Source of the DNA: Pyrenopolyporus hunteri | Lineage: Eukaryota; Ascomycota; Sordariomycetes; Xylariales; Hypoxylaceae | Length of the DNA: 64,000 nucleotides | Direction of reading: 5' to 3' | NCBI GenBank assembly: GCA_902806595.1 | Contig: CADCXC010000035.1 | Location: forward strand, 1,364,001 to 1,428,000 | Part shown: positions 35,264 to 45,742 of the stretch, one piece after another | Layout: each line of letters opens with the position of its first letter | Position numbering within the stretch: position 1 is the stretch's first letter | The notes under the pieces: model-generated | The model's database searches: none | What the model was told of the DNA's origin: nothing | The model's input: the letters and a program-made list of their open reading frames with translations, nothing else | Program-made: the position numbers and the translations under genes

Positions 35264-37924
35264 TCACAGATCATCAGACGGCCCCCTCATCCCCATCAAA
35301 TCCACGTACTCCTCCGTGCCCGACATCCCTGACATGCCGGGTCCCGGCTGCATATTACCGTCCAAATCCGTAGCCCAGCCCATCGTCATGGTAGCCCACA
35401 AGTCGTGAAACAGCATTTGCTTCGAGCCCGGCAGGCCCCCGTGCAACGCCTGTTCGCCGCCGAACTGCGAGGATGTCGAGACCGTCGGACAGACCGGCAT
35501 CGTGGCGGAGGATTGCCCGCTGTGCGAGGACATGGCGTACGACGAGCCGGAGGGGCCGTTGCTATTGCTATTGCCGTTCCTATTACCATTGCCGGTGCTG
35601 GTGCTAGTGCCGACGCCGTCATCCTGCTGCCCCTCCCACTGCGGCAAGTACTGGTCCAAGCTACCATCGAACATGGGGCACAAGCGGGCCCTCTTGTTCT
35701 CCTCGGCCGCGGCCTCCAGCATAGCCGTCTTCTTGTCGAAACTAGCCTTAAGAGCTCCTAGGACGACTCGCAGGGCGCTCACCACGTCGACTCGTTTAGG
35801 CGGCGCGCCCCTCCCACCAATACCATCTCCCCGCGGCGCCTCACCCGCCCCATCAGCACCCTCCTTCTCCTCCTCCTCCTCCCCCTCCTCGCGACCGGCC
35901 AGCTTCGCCAAGTACGTCCCGAAATCGAGGATCCGGCGGCCCTGGGCGTAGTCGTAGGCGGGGCAGAAGGGCATGGGGAAGGAGAGGCGGTAGGCGAGGA
36001 TGACGGTGAGGATGAGGCGCGTGATGTCGCCGCCGGAGAAGTAGCTAAGCTGCGTGGGGGCTAGGCTGGCGACGTAGTCGAAGTAGGCGCGCGCCGTGTA
36101 CGCGGCGGCCTGCAGCTTGGACGCGTCCACCATGAGCGCCGACCCGTCGTCCAGGCGCGGCCGGATCGTCTGCATGAGCGGCGCGGCGAGAAGGAAGGCG
36201 TCGCCGGTGAGGGAGGCCATGAGTATGCTCGCTGTGATATACCATTCGCTTGCGTTAGCTGGGAGAACGTAGAGGGGAAAGAGACGGGGTAGGGGCAGGG
36301 GGAAGGGCCCTACGTGTGGTTGAGAGGTGACTAGGGATCCGGGTTTGGAAATCGCGCAGCTGCATCTCGAGGCCGGCGCGGATGAGCTGCCGGTGGTGCT
36401 CGTTCTGGTTGTTGCCGTCGGCCTTCTTGTAGCTCCGGTGCAGCTCCTCGAACTCGTTGAGCACGTACTGCAGACGGACGAGCCAGACGAGGATGTGGTC
36501 CTGGTCGTGCTCGCTGTGCTGCTCGAGCGCGTCGCAGCACTTGGCCATCCACGGGGTATATCTCAGGTTATAAGGTCGAGACCACGCCCATGCGTAGCTG
36601 CCTCGGGGTTAGAATGGGAGGAAATAGGAGAAGACGGGAGCCTGGTGAACTGACACTGAGGTGTGATAGAAGCAGGAGAGGTACGCTCGCATGCTTTGCA
36701 ATTTAGCCGCTTTCCTTTCAGGGGGGAGAGTTGCGAGGTCCAGGTGTGTTTCCTCATCTAATTTCAAATCGTGCACTATGTCTATAGACATGCGTAGATA
36801 CTGCATTAACTGTCTATTCTTCGGGCGTAGGTGAAAGGGATACCTATTAGCCAACCTGTTAGAATTATTGCGCCGCGATCTAAGGAGTCTAGCACACCCC
36901 TTATACCAATAACCAAGCAACTTACCAGGAGCTATAAATTATAAGTCCCTGCAACAACTCAATCGACCTCTCGCCCCCCGCGACAAACTTCAAAGCCAAG
37001 ATCTTGCGGAACTCCTCGTCGTAGAGGCTATGGCCCTGCAAGCTAATCGAGCAGCTCGTCACCGCCAGGAGCGACAACAACACGAACGGCGAGTCGCGGG
37101 CCAGCGACCGCACGTCGGCGCCGTCCGGCAGCACGATGCACGGGCAAAACGGCAGCATGGCCCGGAACGTGCGGAGCAGCTTCTCCGCCGAGTCGAGGTT
37201 GAAGCGCGGCTTGATGCCGAGGCTGCTCACGGACCGGGACGTGCTCTTGGCCGCGGCCGACGCCGGGGTCGGCACGGACAGGTCGTTGAAGTCGAACATG
37301 CGGCCGCCCTCGGCCGCGAACAGGGCCGGGTCGTTGTGGCCGTCGCCGTTGCCGCCTTCGTCCTCCTCGCTGGACGGCATGAGCCCCTCGATGAAGCGCT
37401 CGTGCTTCTCCCGTAGGTCGTCGAAGTCGTCGTGCAGGTCGTCGTCGTTCGGCATCGTGAAGTCGATGCTGAAGGTCTGGCTGGGGCCCGGAGGCGGTGG
37501 TAGGGGCCCCGCGTCGCTGATGGGATCCTTGCTGAGCTTAACATGGTCTGATGTAAAGGGGTGATGATAAGACGCGGGGGGAGAACTAGGGAGGTAGGTA
37601 GGTACTTACGCATGCGAGGCTTTGGGCCGGCGGGTCCGCGGACCGGTCCGAAAGACGCATTCCCGTTTAAACTCGGAGCAGCTGTGTCGCACAAGACGGC
37701 ACTGTCTTAGTCCCTAACCGGCACATTGATAGGGGGAACGGTTGTAATAAGACTAGTGTTAAGGGACTAGTGACGATGGCACCATACCGCTTACAGATCC
37801 CCGGCTGTGTCCCGGGCTGGCATTTGACCTTGGACGTCCGACATGCCTCGCAGGCATAATTTATTTTACTTGGCCTCGGCTGGGTCCGCGATTGCGGCCG
37901 ACTCGACGGCTCCGGTTGAGTCAT
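35264..37924 (-). CDS. Zn(II)2Cys6 fungal transcription factor
   Basis: Nuclear regulator of 751 residues in six minus-strand exons: 37788-37924, 37610-37681, 36926-37531, 36655-36843, 36314-36597 and 35264-36231; lengths sum to 752 codons. The zinc cluster is C25-x2-C28-x6-C35-x8-C44-x2-C47-x6-C54; its last two Cys lie in exon 2. It is followed by ECVFRTGPRTRRPK, a common linker in this class. The middle region has the fungal transcription-factor layout: helices around the phrase LLQGLIIYSSWYPFHLRPKN and YNLRYTPWMAKCC. The C-terminal part contains acidic (EEGEEEEEKEG) and Asn/Gly/Ser low-complexity stretches and is probably the activation region. Target genes cannot be inferred; no pathway genes are adjacent. 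Confidence 0.9.
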
Positions 37925-38868
37925 GGCTAAAGTGGCTGGTGCGTGTATAATTTGGCAGCAATTAAGCTATAGAAAGAGAAGTTTGCTGGGCAATTACAAG
38001 CATAATCGTATCAAGAGATTAAGCCTGATCTCATTAATATCGCTACCGCAATGAGCGCTGTGAAATACCACAACAATTAGTAGGATCTAGGAGCGAAGAG
38101 TATGAAGAGGATGAAAAAAAATTAGTAAATACGTCAGCTTACGCCGGATAAGCTGAGATAGGCGGAACGGGTCTCGTCGGGATCTGCTGTCGTGGAATCT
38201 TCGGTATTGAAGGGAATCCGGTGGGGGGAATGTTAACCAAAGGGTCCCCCGGGACAGCGTCAAAGTTATAAAGACGTGGGCCGACCCCAGACTTCATCTG
38301 GCCGAACATGGATAGGGTAGATCGGAGTATTGACCCTTTGAGTCTAGTCCACCCTAGGCATCTCGATATTTAAAGAGTCTGGGACGAGTCGCCAATCCTA
38401 CCTATTTTCACCACTATATCTAGACATTCATTGGCTAGGCATGGAACTAAGTAGGGGAAGCGACACCAACAGCCATGTATATTATGCGCTGGTTATGCTT
38501 ACGCATACAACGAACCGCGCGCGGAGCCTAGCATATATGTAATGCAGGTCGCTTGCAGGTGAGGAGCTATATAACTCGAGGTATACATAGGTAGGTAGGT
38601 AGATAGGTTAACTTACATCGGCTCGTCGCGAGACGAAAAGGGTTGTCTTATCTGGAGAGCCTTCTAGTACGCCCAGCCCAGGCGGCTCTTATACATGTGT
38701 AGACATATACTTACACGTACTCGCACACCTACCTCGTCTACCTCACCTTCCAATTCTTGTCCTTTTCTTTTCTTTTCTTGTCCTGTCTTGTCTAATTGGC
38801 TTTCATACGAGGTAAATCTCATCTCATAAACCTCTTATCCCCCGTCGGACATAATGAGCAGATATGGC
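37925..38868. other. intergenic region, probable promoter of the Zn2Cys6 gene
   Basis: About 940 bases upstream of the regulator gene and downstream of the tail-anchored protein gene. TAGGTAGGTAG-type repeats lie at about 38588-38610, and TTTTCTTTTC pyrimidine tracts at 38758-38790. No gene supported. Confidence 0.45.
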
Positions 38869-39849
38869 CTATAAAGTTGAACCCGTCACCGCCACGTAAA
38901 TCCCCACGGCAATCCCGGCGATAACCATGACCAGCGCCGCCGACGCCGCCCCGACGGCAGCCATCATTATCTTCCGCCTCCTCCGCTGGGGTTTCGTCTG
39001 CCAATACCGCGCACGCCACCCCTCTTCTACACCTCCGCGTTTCTTTCCTCCGAGCTCGCGTGGGGGACTGCGAGGGGTGCGGGGGCTGCCCTCGTAGTCC
39101 GCTAGATTATAGGCCAGCGGCGTCGTCGAGTCCACGCGGCTGCTCGGCACGCTGACGCTACTTAGCCGCTCCGGGGTGCACAGGCCGGGCGAGTAGGGGG
39201 GTGGTAGGGATGATCTGGGCGGCGGCGAGAGGGGCGCGTCCGGGTCTATTACCGACTCCCGGAACCCGCGGGAATCTACGGTGTACCGGCGACCGGCGAG
39301 GTGTTGGGGTGGTGTCATAGGGGTATCTAGTGGCTCTTCCAGATCTGATCCCGGCGGTTCCGAAAGAGGACTCTTGACCTTGACGCTGGCGGGGGGCTGG
39401 ACGCTCTCGAGGCCATCTGTAAAAGCGATGAGACTTGCTAGCCTCTTTTGTACGGGCGTTGGTGGGAGCGGTGATGAGGGGGGCGGAGATGGGGGAGAGA
39501 ACCACGAGCCTATAGAGGTCTGCGAACGTAATGTTTGGGGTGGTGAGTCCGGAAGTTTGGGGTAAGCGGTAGGCGGTGGTGTGTTGCCAATCGGTGGTAG
39601 TGGGAAGAGAGAGGGTGAAAGCGAGACGACGCTACATCGGGACGATGGCGAGACTTCCGAGACTGGAGATACGTCTCCCTTGTTATACTGGAAATCAACA
39701 CTCAGGGCATGAGGCTGGACGGTTAGGTTACTGCTCGATGAGACGGGACGGACATCCTCGGTGGTGACGGGCACGATCAGTTTTGGTAGAGCGGATAGCT
39801 CGAGACTCCTCGGCTTCCCCTGAGCTATCTCGTGCTCCGTCATCCTCAC
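38869..39849 (-). CDS. proline/serine-rich protein with C-terminal membrane anchor, unknown function
   Basis: Single-exon gene of 326 residues; M at 39843 is an alternative start three codons later in frame (MTEHEIAQ). Residues 1-260 are Pro-, Ser- and Thr-rich with many SPP/PPP motifs (for example SPPSPPPSSPLPPTP and PPPYSPG), suggesting a disordered, possibly phosphorylated or SH3/WW-binding cytosolic part. A basic patch (KPQRRRRK) precedes a single hydrophobic segment at about 296-320 and a six-residue end, the layout of a tail-anchored or type II-like membrane protein; the basic side argues for a cytosolic N-terminus. No signal peptide. I do not recognise a named family. The lack of introns and coherent codon use over 326 codons support a real gene. 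Confidence 0.65.
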   Translation of the reverse strand: MRMTEHEIAQGKPRSLELSALPKLIVPVTTEDVRPVSSSSNLTVQPHALSVDFQYNKGDVSPVSEVSPSSRCSVVSLSPSLFPLPPIGNTPPPTAYPKLPDSPPQTLRSQTSIGSWFSPPSPPPSSPLPPTPVQKRLASLIAFTDGLESVQPPASVKVKSPLSEPPGSDLEEPLDTPMTPPQHLAGRRYTVDSRGFRESVIDPDAPLSPPPRSSLPPPYSPGLCTPERLSSVSVPSSRVDSTTPLAYNLADYEGSPRTPRSPPRELGGKKRGGVEEGWRARYWQTKPQRRRRKIMMAAVGAASAALVMVIAGIAVGIYVAVTGSTL

Positions 39850-41170
39850 GAGACGTATTTATTCTATGATCGTTCCCCAGGACTGCTTAAGGATCGTACA
39901 TTCGTCGGCTTCAGGTATGGACGTGTTGTGTACTGATCTCGTTGATCTGATTGTGTAAAGTAGTAGCTATAGCTGGCTCCGGGTCGAATCGGTGATGGGT
40001 ATCGGTAACCGGTAATGAGAGGATAGGACTTGGTCTAATAATCAAGTCTGGATGCGTATAGGGAGTGTTCTGGACGATTGGATTGTATTGGATTGGACGG
40101 GATGAAGTGAAGGACAGGTCCAAGCAAGCGTGACTTTATTCAAAGGAGAGACGGACAATGTAATCGTATTCAAACCATTATCATCATCATAATCATAATC
40201 ATGATCATCAAAAGGAGTGTAACGACGGCTAGATTGGCGAGAGAGAGTTGCTCGTATCTGACATTCTTATTTTTTTCTCTTCTCTCGCTTTCGCATTCTT
40301 TTTTCTCAAAACCCCCTCAGCTTTCCAGGAACGGTGCCATTCCATCGGGAAACGTGCAGATATAAAAATGAAAAGCGAGCTCAGAGTCCTAATGGGTCGA
40401 ACCGACAGACCCGCAGCTGGGACATGCAAGGCACAGGGGTGGGAGGAAGGAGAAAAAAGGGACGGGAGGGAAACGGTGAGGTCTCTTCGCGCGGAATCCT
40501 CCATCCTTCCGATTCCACGCTCTCACATCATCAATACTACGCACAGTACAATACCATAGTACCTGACTCAGGTACGATACGATACGGTAGGGGAACCGGG
40601 AAAATAAGAGGGAAATAGGAACAAGAGAAATGCGGTCATCAAGACGAAGCAGAGGAGAAAAAAAACACCCCCTGCAAAGCCCGGCATTTGTCGATCCGCA
40701 CCACAAGCTCCTTGGCCCAGCCCACGCGGACCACGCCCTGCCCCTGCGTTAGCACACACGACGGGACCAGATAGGTCAGATATTGTTAAGATATGTCAAG
40801 ATGGGCTGGGAGGGCTGGATTGGGGGTCGAGATACGCCCCATACCATTCCCAGACATCCGGGCCGTCGGTGGCTACACCGCATGTCTTCAGCCCTCTTCT
40901 GTTTAGGGTTATTATTTTCTTTTCTATCTTTTTGCTCTTCTCTCTTTCGATCTTCCTATTTGTCTGCCTCTGTAACTTCCTGTCTTTCTGTTCTCGTTTT
41001 CTTTCCCTTCTACACCGACAGACGCCACCCGATTGGATCTTCCAAACCCCGTGAGCAGTCTTGGACTTGATCAACCCCGGTCTTAGTATTGACAATAATC
41101 GTCGCACTACTGCTGCTGTGTGTCCTGTACGGACCCGGCTGACTACCTACATATGACCTACCTGGGTATG

Positions 41171-41230
41171 TAGGGTAGAGGGTAGGGTAGAGGGTAGGGT
41201 AGAGGGTAGGGTAGAAGGTAAGATAGAAGG
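41171..41230 (+). repeat. 12-bp tandem repeat, five copies
   Basis: Five consecutive units of TAGGGTAGAGGG; the first three are identical, the fourth has one change and the fifth several (TAAGATAGAAGG). A TATCTATCTATA stretch follows. Purine-rich on the plus strand. Confidence 0.85.
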
Positions 41231-42051
41231 TACCTATCTATCTATATACATACTGTGTATAACGAGAGACCCGCCGCCTCGCGCGCCCAACTCCAAACCC
41301 ACCCGCAAACACGCTTACAGAAGTAAACATACAGGGGCTTAGTGCATGGGCTTAGCGCACAGATATATGCAAAGTACTGGAGCTTTCTGGCCGTACCTTA
41401 CATACGGCTAGCCTACTAGCCCACCCTCTATCCACTATACCTCCACTATAACCCACCTATATTCACAGCCTACTACGTGCGATGCCGCAGTGCTGCGATT
41501 ACTCCAATCCCCCATACGAAAAAACGCGTCCATATAATCCATTGCAGACAGGTACCTCGCATCAGGCCCCAAAGTTCGTTCCCACAGGATCTCCCCCGTA
41601 CCGTGGCCGCAAACATGTTGGACGACTCTATCTTCATCCCATCCAAACTTCGAACCCATCACCCATCGCCCATAATCCATAACAGCCCGGCGCTGAAATT
41701 ATTATAGGCTGGTAGGGTCCCATACCTGCCTCGGTACCCAGCCCACAGAATAAAGGAAAAAAGAGAGCGAGTAATAAAAAAGAAAAGGAAAGGAAAGGGA
41801 AAAAGGAAAAAAAGCGCTCACGCCAGCCCAACCCTCCGCGAATCGCTGTCGCCATCACCTTTCGATACGGGGGCGACCCCATACATTGACTACGCGTACA
41901 TATGCATATATGTATACCTACCTACATATGTATAACTCACCTGCCTTGCCTAACGCCGTATGTACTACCAGGAAAGCAAGATGAAATACGAGTGCATACA
42001 TACATAATTACGTTCCCCATCCCAGAAACCCGCACGAGGCACAAGACATGC

Positions 42052-42114
42052 ATACCTACCTGCCTACCCACATATGTACACCTAGGTACATACCTACCTA
42101 GGTAGGCACCTACC
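42052..42114. repeat. TACCTAGGTA-type dispersed repeat cluster
   Basis: Dense run of CCTACC, TACCTAGG and GGTAGG units, including the palindrome TACCTACCTAGGTAGG. It is one of the longest clusters of this motif in the window. Confidence 0.7.
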
Positions 42115-43122
42115 ATACAGAAGGTAATACGCAAGACCCCGAAGCCAGTCATCCAGCGCCTAAACCCGGGCACAACAAGCAAAAACCTCAAGCCAACTGC
42201 GTCACCGCCCAGCTTAGCATAAAACCGGGTCTCGACAAGGTTTCCCGTCTGTCTTTTTCTCCCCTTATCTTTTTAAGACCTTGTGCCTTTTGCCTTTTCT
42301 GTTTCTTAACTTAAGTGGGTTATGTCCGCTTACTTTCTAGTGGGTAGCCCGAGCTAAAAGTATTCCCGCCGCCTCGGGTCTGCTTGCGCTACGCACGCCG
42401 CTTCTCGCTGGCTGCTGCTGCTGCTGCTGGTACCACTGACATGTACTATTACGACACCGTACGATATGTACATCTATACGGGTGCCAAGCGATCGCGGGC
42501 CATGATTCTCGTATCTGATGCTTCTGTGGGGTCTACGATCCATAGGACTTGCGCGGCCTACCTACTTATGTAGCTGACTACCTAAACCACACAGAGCGAG
42601 TCAAATATTTTGCGAGTACAGTATAGGCCCGCTTCGTGTATGTAGGTCCTACTGTACGCGAATTCGATATTTCTTATTCAGCTTCTAATAGACCTACGTA
42701 CGAACACGCATGTCCGGATTTGGCAGCTCGAAACCATGTTCCGGCCAGCCTCAGACTTTCCTTCAGCCCATTTGTAAAAAATCAATTCGATTAAACATTG
42801 CCTCAAAAGATGGCTCGGGCTATGTACGAGTTTTCCCCTATCTACGCCGGCGCTAAAACCTCATCTCTACACATGCAATTGGTTTCCCTATGCTGCTCAT
42901 GCGTGACAACTAATAATGAATATTTGTACAGGAAAACGGATACCCTTCGGGTCAGCTTGGATGTGAAATGTAGAATGGTCGTATAATGTTCCCGCGGATT
43001 CTTTGGGCCCGTGGTAAATCGCAAGTTAGCTTGCTCACGTTACTCGTACACAGCGAACGGCCTGGGGCTATCGCTCGCTCGTTCGGATCGTCGTTTGAGA
43101 TAATCCAGCCCGTGCGAATGTC

Positions 43123-45742
43123 TCAGCCTTTACGGCCCCCGACCTTCTGCCCAGTGCCTATGTCGACGAATAGGTTCACGAAATCAATTGTGTTCCCGCC
43201 GCCAATAGTTACGTTTGCCGCTTGCTCCATTGTCACACAGGAAGATGTGTTTTGTCCCGTCTCCACGCTAGTGAAAAATCTTTGGAGTGAAGTCTGGGCA
43301 TTCGACGCATCCGTTAGGGTCTTCTCCTGGAAGATATACAAGACCGCTACACGGGCAAAGTCGAGTACTTCATCAGTGGCGGCGAAAGTCGTACTCGGCA
43401 TGGGCGCCGAACTTGTCGAGCTTGTGGTACTCGGTGTCGGTTTTGGCGTAGTTGCGGGGGCCGACGTTGGATATGGTGTAGGAGAGGATCGTTTCGAGTT
43501 GCTAGCTGTTATAGTGGTAGCGAATAAAGTAGACCCAGGGATTGTGGTGGGAGACGTCAGAGTGGTCACTATGAAAGATCCGGAGAAAGCGCCAGTCCCT
43601 GCTGGGTTTTCGACTGTTAAAGTGATATCGACGTCCGGAAGAACGCTTAGAGTGACAGCCGTGTCCTCAGCAGCTACAGCAGCCTGCGCGACGTTGGCCC
43701 CCGAACCCGAATCCGAGACCTCTGCCAAAGCATCCTGTGCCCGAAGAAACTGTCCATTGAAGGTGACCAACGCGTTCTCTGTGTTACAGGAGAGGCTTTC
43801 CTTGTTGAATTTTGATTGTATTGTCGTAGCGACGAGAGGGACCGAAAAATTCGCCTGGGCATCCCTAATAAGACGTGGTATCGCCTGGCCGATAGTGACG
43901 TTGCTAATATTAGAGCCTTCCATACTGATTGATGTTGTGGTACAGCCCTGAGAAGTAGGAACTGTGCAATCAGCTCCGGTGAACCCGTTAGAGCAGATAC
44001 ACGAGCAGACGTCTTCTACAACCACATTCGTACCCCCATTGGCGCAATTTAGCCGCGCCTCGCAAGTGGAAATTGCGGGTTGCGCCGCGTTTTTCTCAGC
44101 TGCTTTATCGATGACAAGAAATTTAACAGGAACCACGACCGCTGCCGCTATAATGCATAGTAGGATAACAGCCAGCGCAAAGCAAGTCCACAAAGGTAAC
44201 CCGCAACAGCGGCGTCCCTTCTTCTGTGGTGGTTCCGACCCCGAGTCGTCGCCCTCTCTTGTTGCCGCAGGTGGACCGCGGAAAGACATCCGTCCCAACG
44301 GCCAAGAGGCCGAGGCCCTGCTTTGTCGGACGCCGTTCCGGCTCGCCGGCGGCGGAAAAGCGGCCAGCATATCAGATAACCCAGATTGGTACCTAGCATC
44401 ATCTACGAAAATGATTAGCACGTGGAAGACGCGGGAAATGAGGACGGAACATACAGGAGGGATCCTTCTCAAGGTCGCCGCCGTAGACGTCTTCGGGAAA
44501 ATCGAGATCGTCAAAGCGGCTTGCTGGCCTACGGCCCCTATCCATTAATGATGCTAGTCTGGTTGCGCGACGGATTAAATCGGGTAGGCTCGTCAGGCTC
44601 CCTCTAGCCTCAGCTGCTCTCACTGCATCTATATCTAGACGAGGTGGCCGTCGAATGGCGGAGAGCCTATTGAACGGCCTCGGTGACGGAGTCGCGTTTC
44701 GTATTGACGATGGGTCTGTAGCGCTCGCATTCTCGAAAACATTTAGCATCTTATCCGCGGTTACGGCTCCGCCGACGGCTTCTCTGGAGCCAGTTCCGGA
44801 CGAGCTCGACGAGGCTTCAATATATCCGGTGCCATTCTGGAACGGCCCACCCTGAATAGGCCTCGGTCCTGGTCGTAACATCGAATCTTTCTTTTCGAAA
44901 CTTCCCGTGGTCACCAAGGACGGTTTACCTTTCTTCCCGAGACTCGCACTCCTTACTAGACTACTCTCATCCGCGTCATCGCTAATGAAAGACTCCTCCC
45001 CTATCGTGTCATTAATAGAGACTGCGTTTGGGCTATATGCTGGAGACAGGGTATCGAAGCTTTCTGGTATCGCGGCGCTGGATGCGTAAGAGGTGTGCGA
45101 TCGCGTTTTAGGGCTCTCTTCCGGAATCGGTGAGACGAACGACGCAGTAGAATAAAAGGACGAGGCTCCCCTTCTCGAAGAGGGCGGCGGGCCCAGATTC
45201 ACGCTTCTCCTTGAAGCTTGTTGCGGAGGCGCGGCCACCGGTAATGGAAAATCGGGAATCGTTCCGACTGAAGAGTTAGTTGACTGTCTCGACGACGTGC
45301 TTATTATTGTCTCGGGTGCTGACATTTCCGAGACCCGAGCGTTTTGAGGTGTGTACTGAAAGACGGGAGTATGCTCCTGGACACGAGAACCATCTAAAAT
45401 CGACGGTACCCTACTAGGTCGCGGTGGGCGTTGGGGCGGTTGTGATCTCCCAGGTGGCGGTCGGTACGGCTCCGAGTCGTTAGGCGTCGGCGCTGAGATG
45501 GGGCCAGCGAGCGGCCATTGAGGTACCGGCGTCGGTCTTGATATCGCCATTCCTATCTGCCCCTGCCCATCCCTGATCTGTATCCCCGGCGGCGCATACG
45601 GCCGTCTCATAGATGGCGGCTCTGGAAAGCCTGTCATATTTCTCTCCGAGATGTTTGCTTCAGCCTGCTCCCTTGCTCTTCTGACAGATCCCACCATCCC
45701 CGGTGATTGGCCGGTATTTCGCCCATGTTGAGATTGACTCAT
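43123..45742 (-). CDS. single-pass membrane protein with EGF-like module and Ser/Pro-rich N-terminal domain
   Basis: Two exons, 44455-45742 and 43123-44402, joined over a 52-nt intron with a GCTAATC branch site, encode 855 residues. The first ~490 residues are disordered and rich in Pro, Ser and Arg. A basic RRCC patch precedes a transmembrane helix at about 500-523 (FALAVILLCIIAAAVVVPV). Directly after it lies an EGF-like module with six Cys (543, 549, 562, 564, 566, 575), showing NCANGG and CSCICSNGFTGADC. The C-terminal extracellular part is Thr/Ser-rich with an N-glycosylation-rich segment and SEA-like character, without a GPI signal. With no signal peptide, the topology is type II-like: cytosolic N-terminus, outer C-terminus. 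Similar architectures are conserved in filamentous ascomycetes; I know of no established function. Confidence 0.8.

Larger units (their letters stand above)
39850..43122. other. gene-poor region with pyrimidine tracts and short repeats
   Basis: About 3.3 kb. It contains (CAT)n-like tracts at 40178-40208, CT-rich stretches (40910-41015), a 12-bp tandem repeat (41171-41230), TACCTA clusters (41910-42113) and a (CTG)6 run near 42413-42430. The open frames are short and follow composition; none has recognisable domains. The part just above 39849 is the probable promoter of the tail-anchored protein gene. Confidence 0.5.

Noticed and set aside
35405..35951. plus-strand frames over the transcription-factor C-terminus
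   Set aside because: Low-complexity shadows of the Asn/Gly/Ser-rich and acidic coding sequence on the minus strand.
22000..42200. TACCTAGGTA clusters as a CRISPR-like or regulated array
   Set aside because: Units are contiguous microsatellite-like tetramers without unique spacers, and the genome is eukaryotic.
42986..43951. 321-codon plus-strand frame
   Set aside because: It is antisense to the EGF-like membrane protein gene, whose minus-strand frame has clear domain structure; the plus-strand translation shows no family features.
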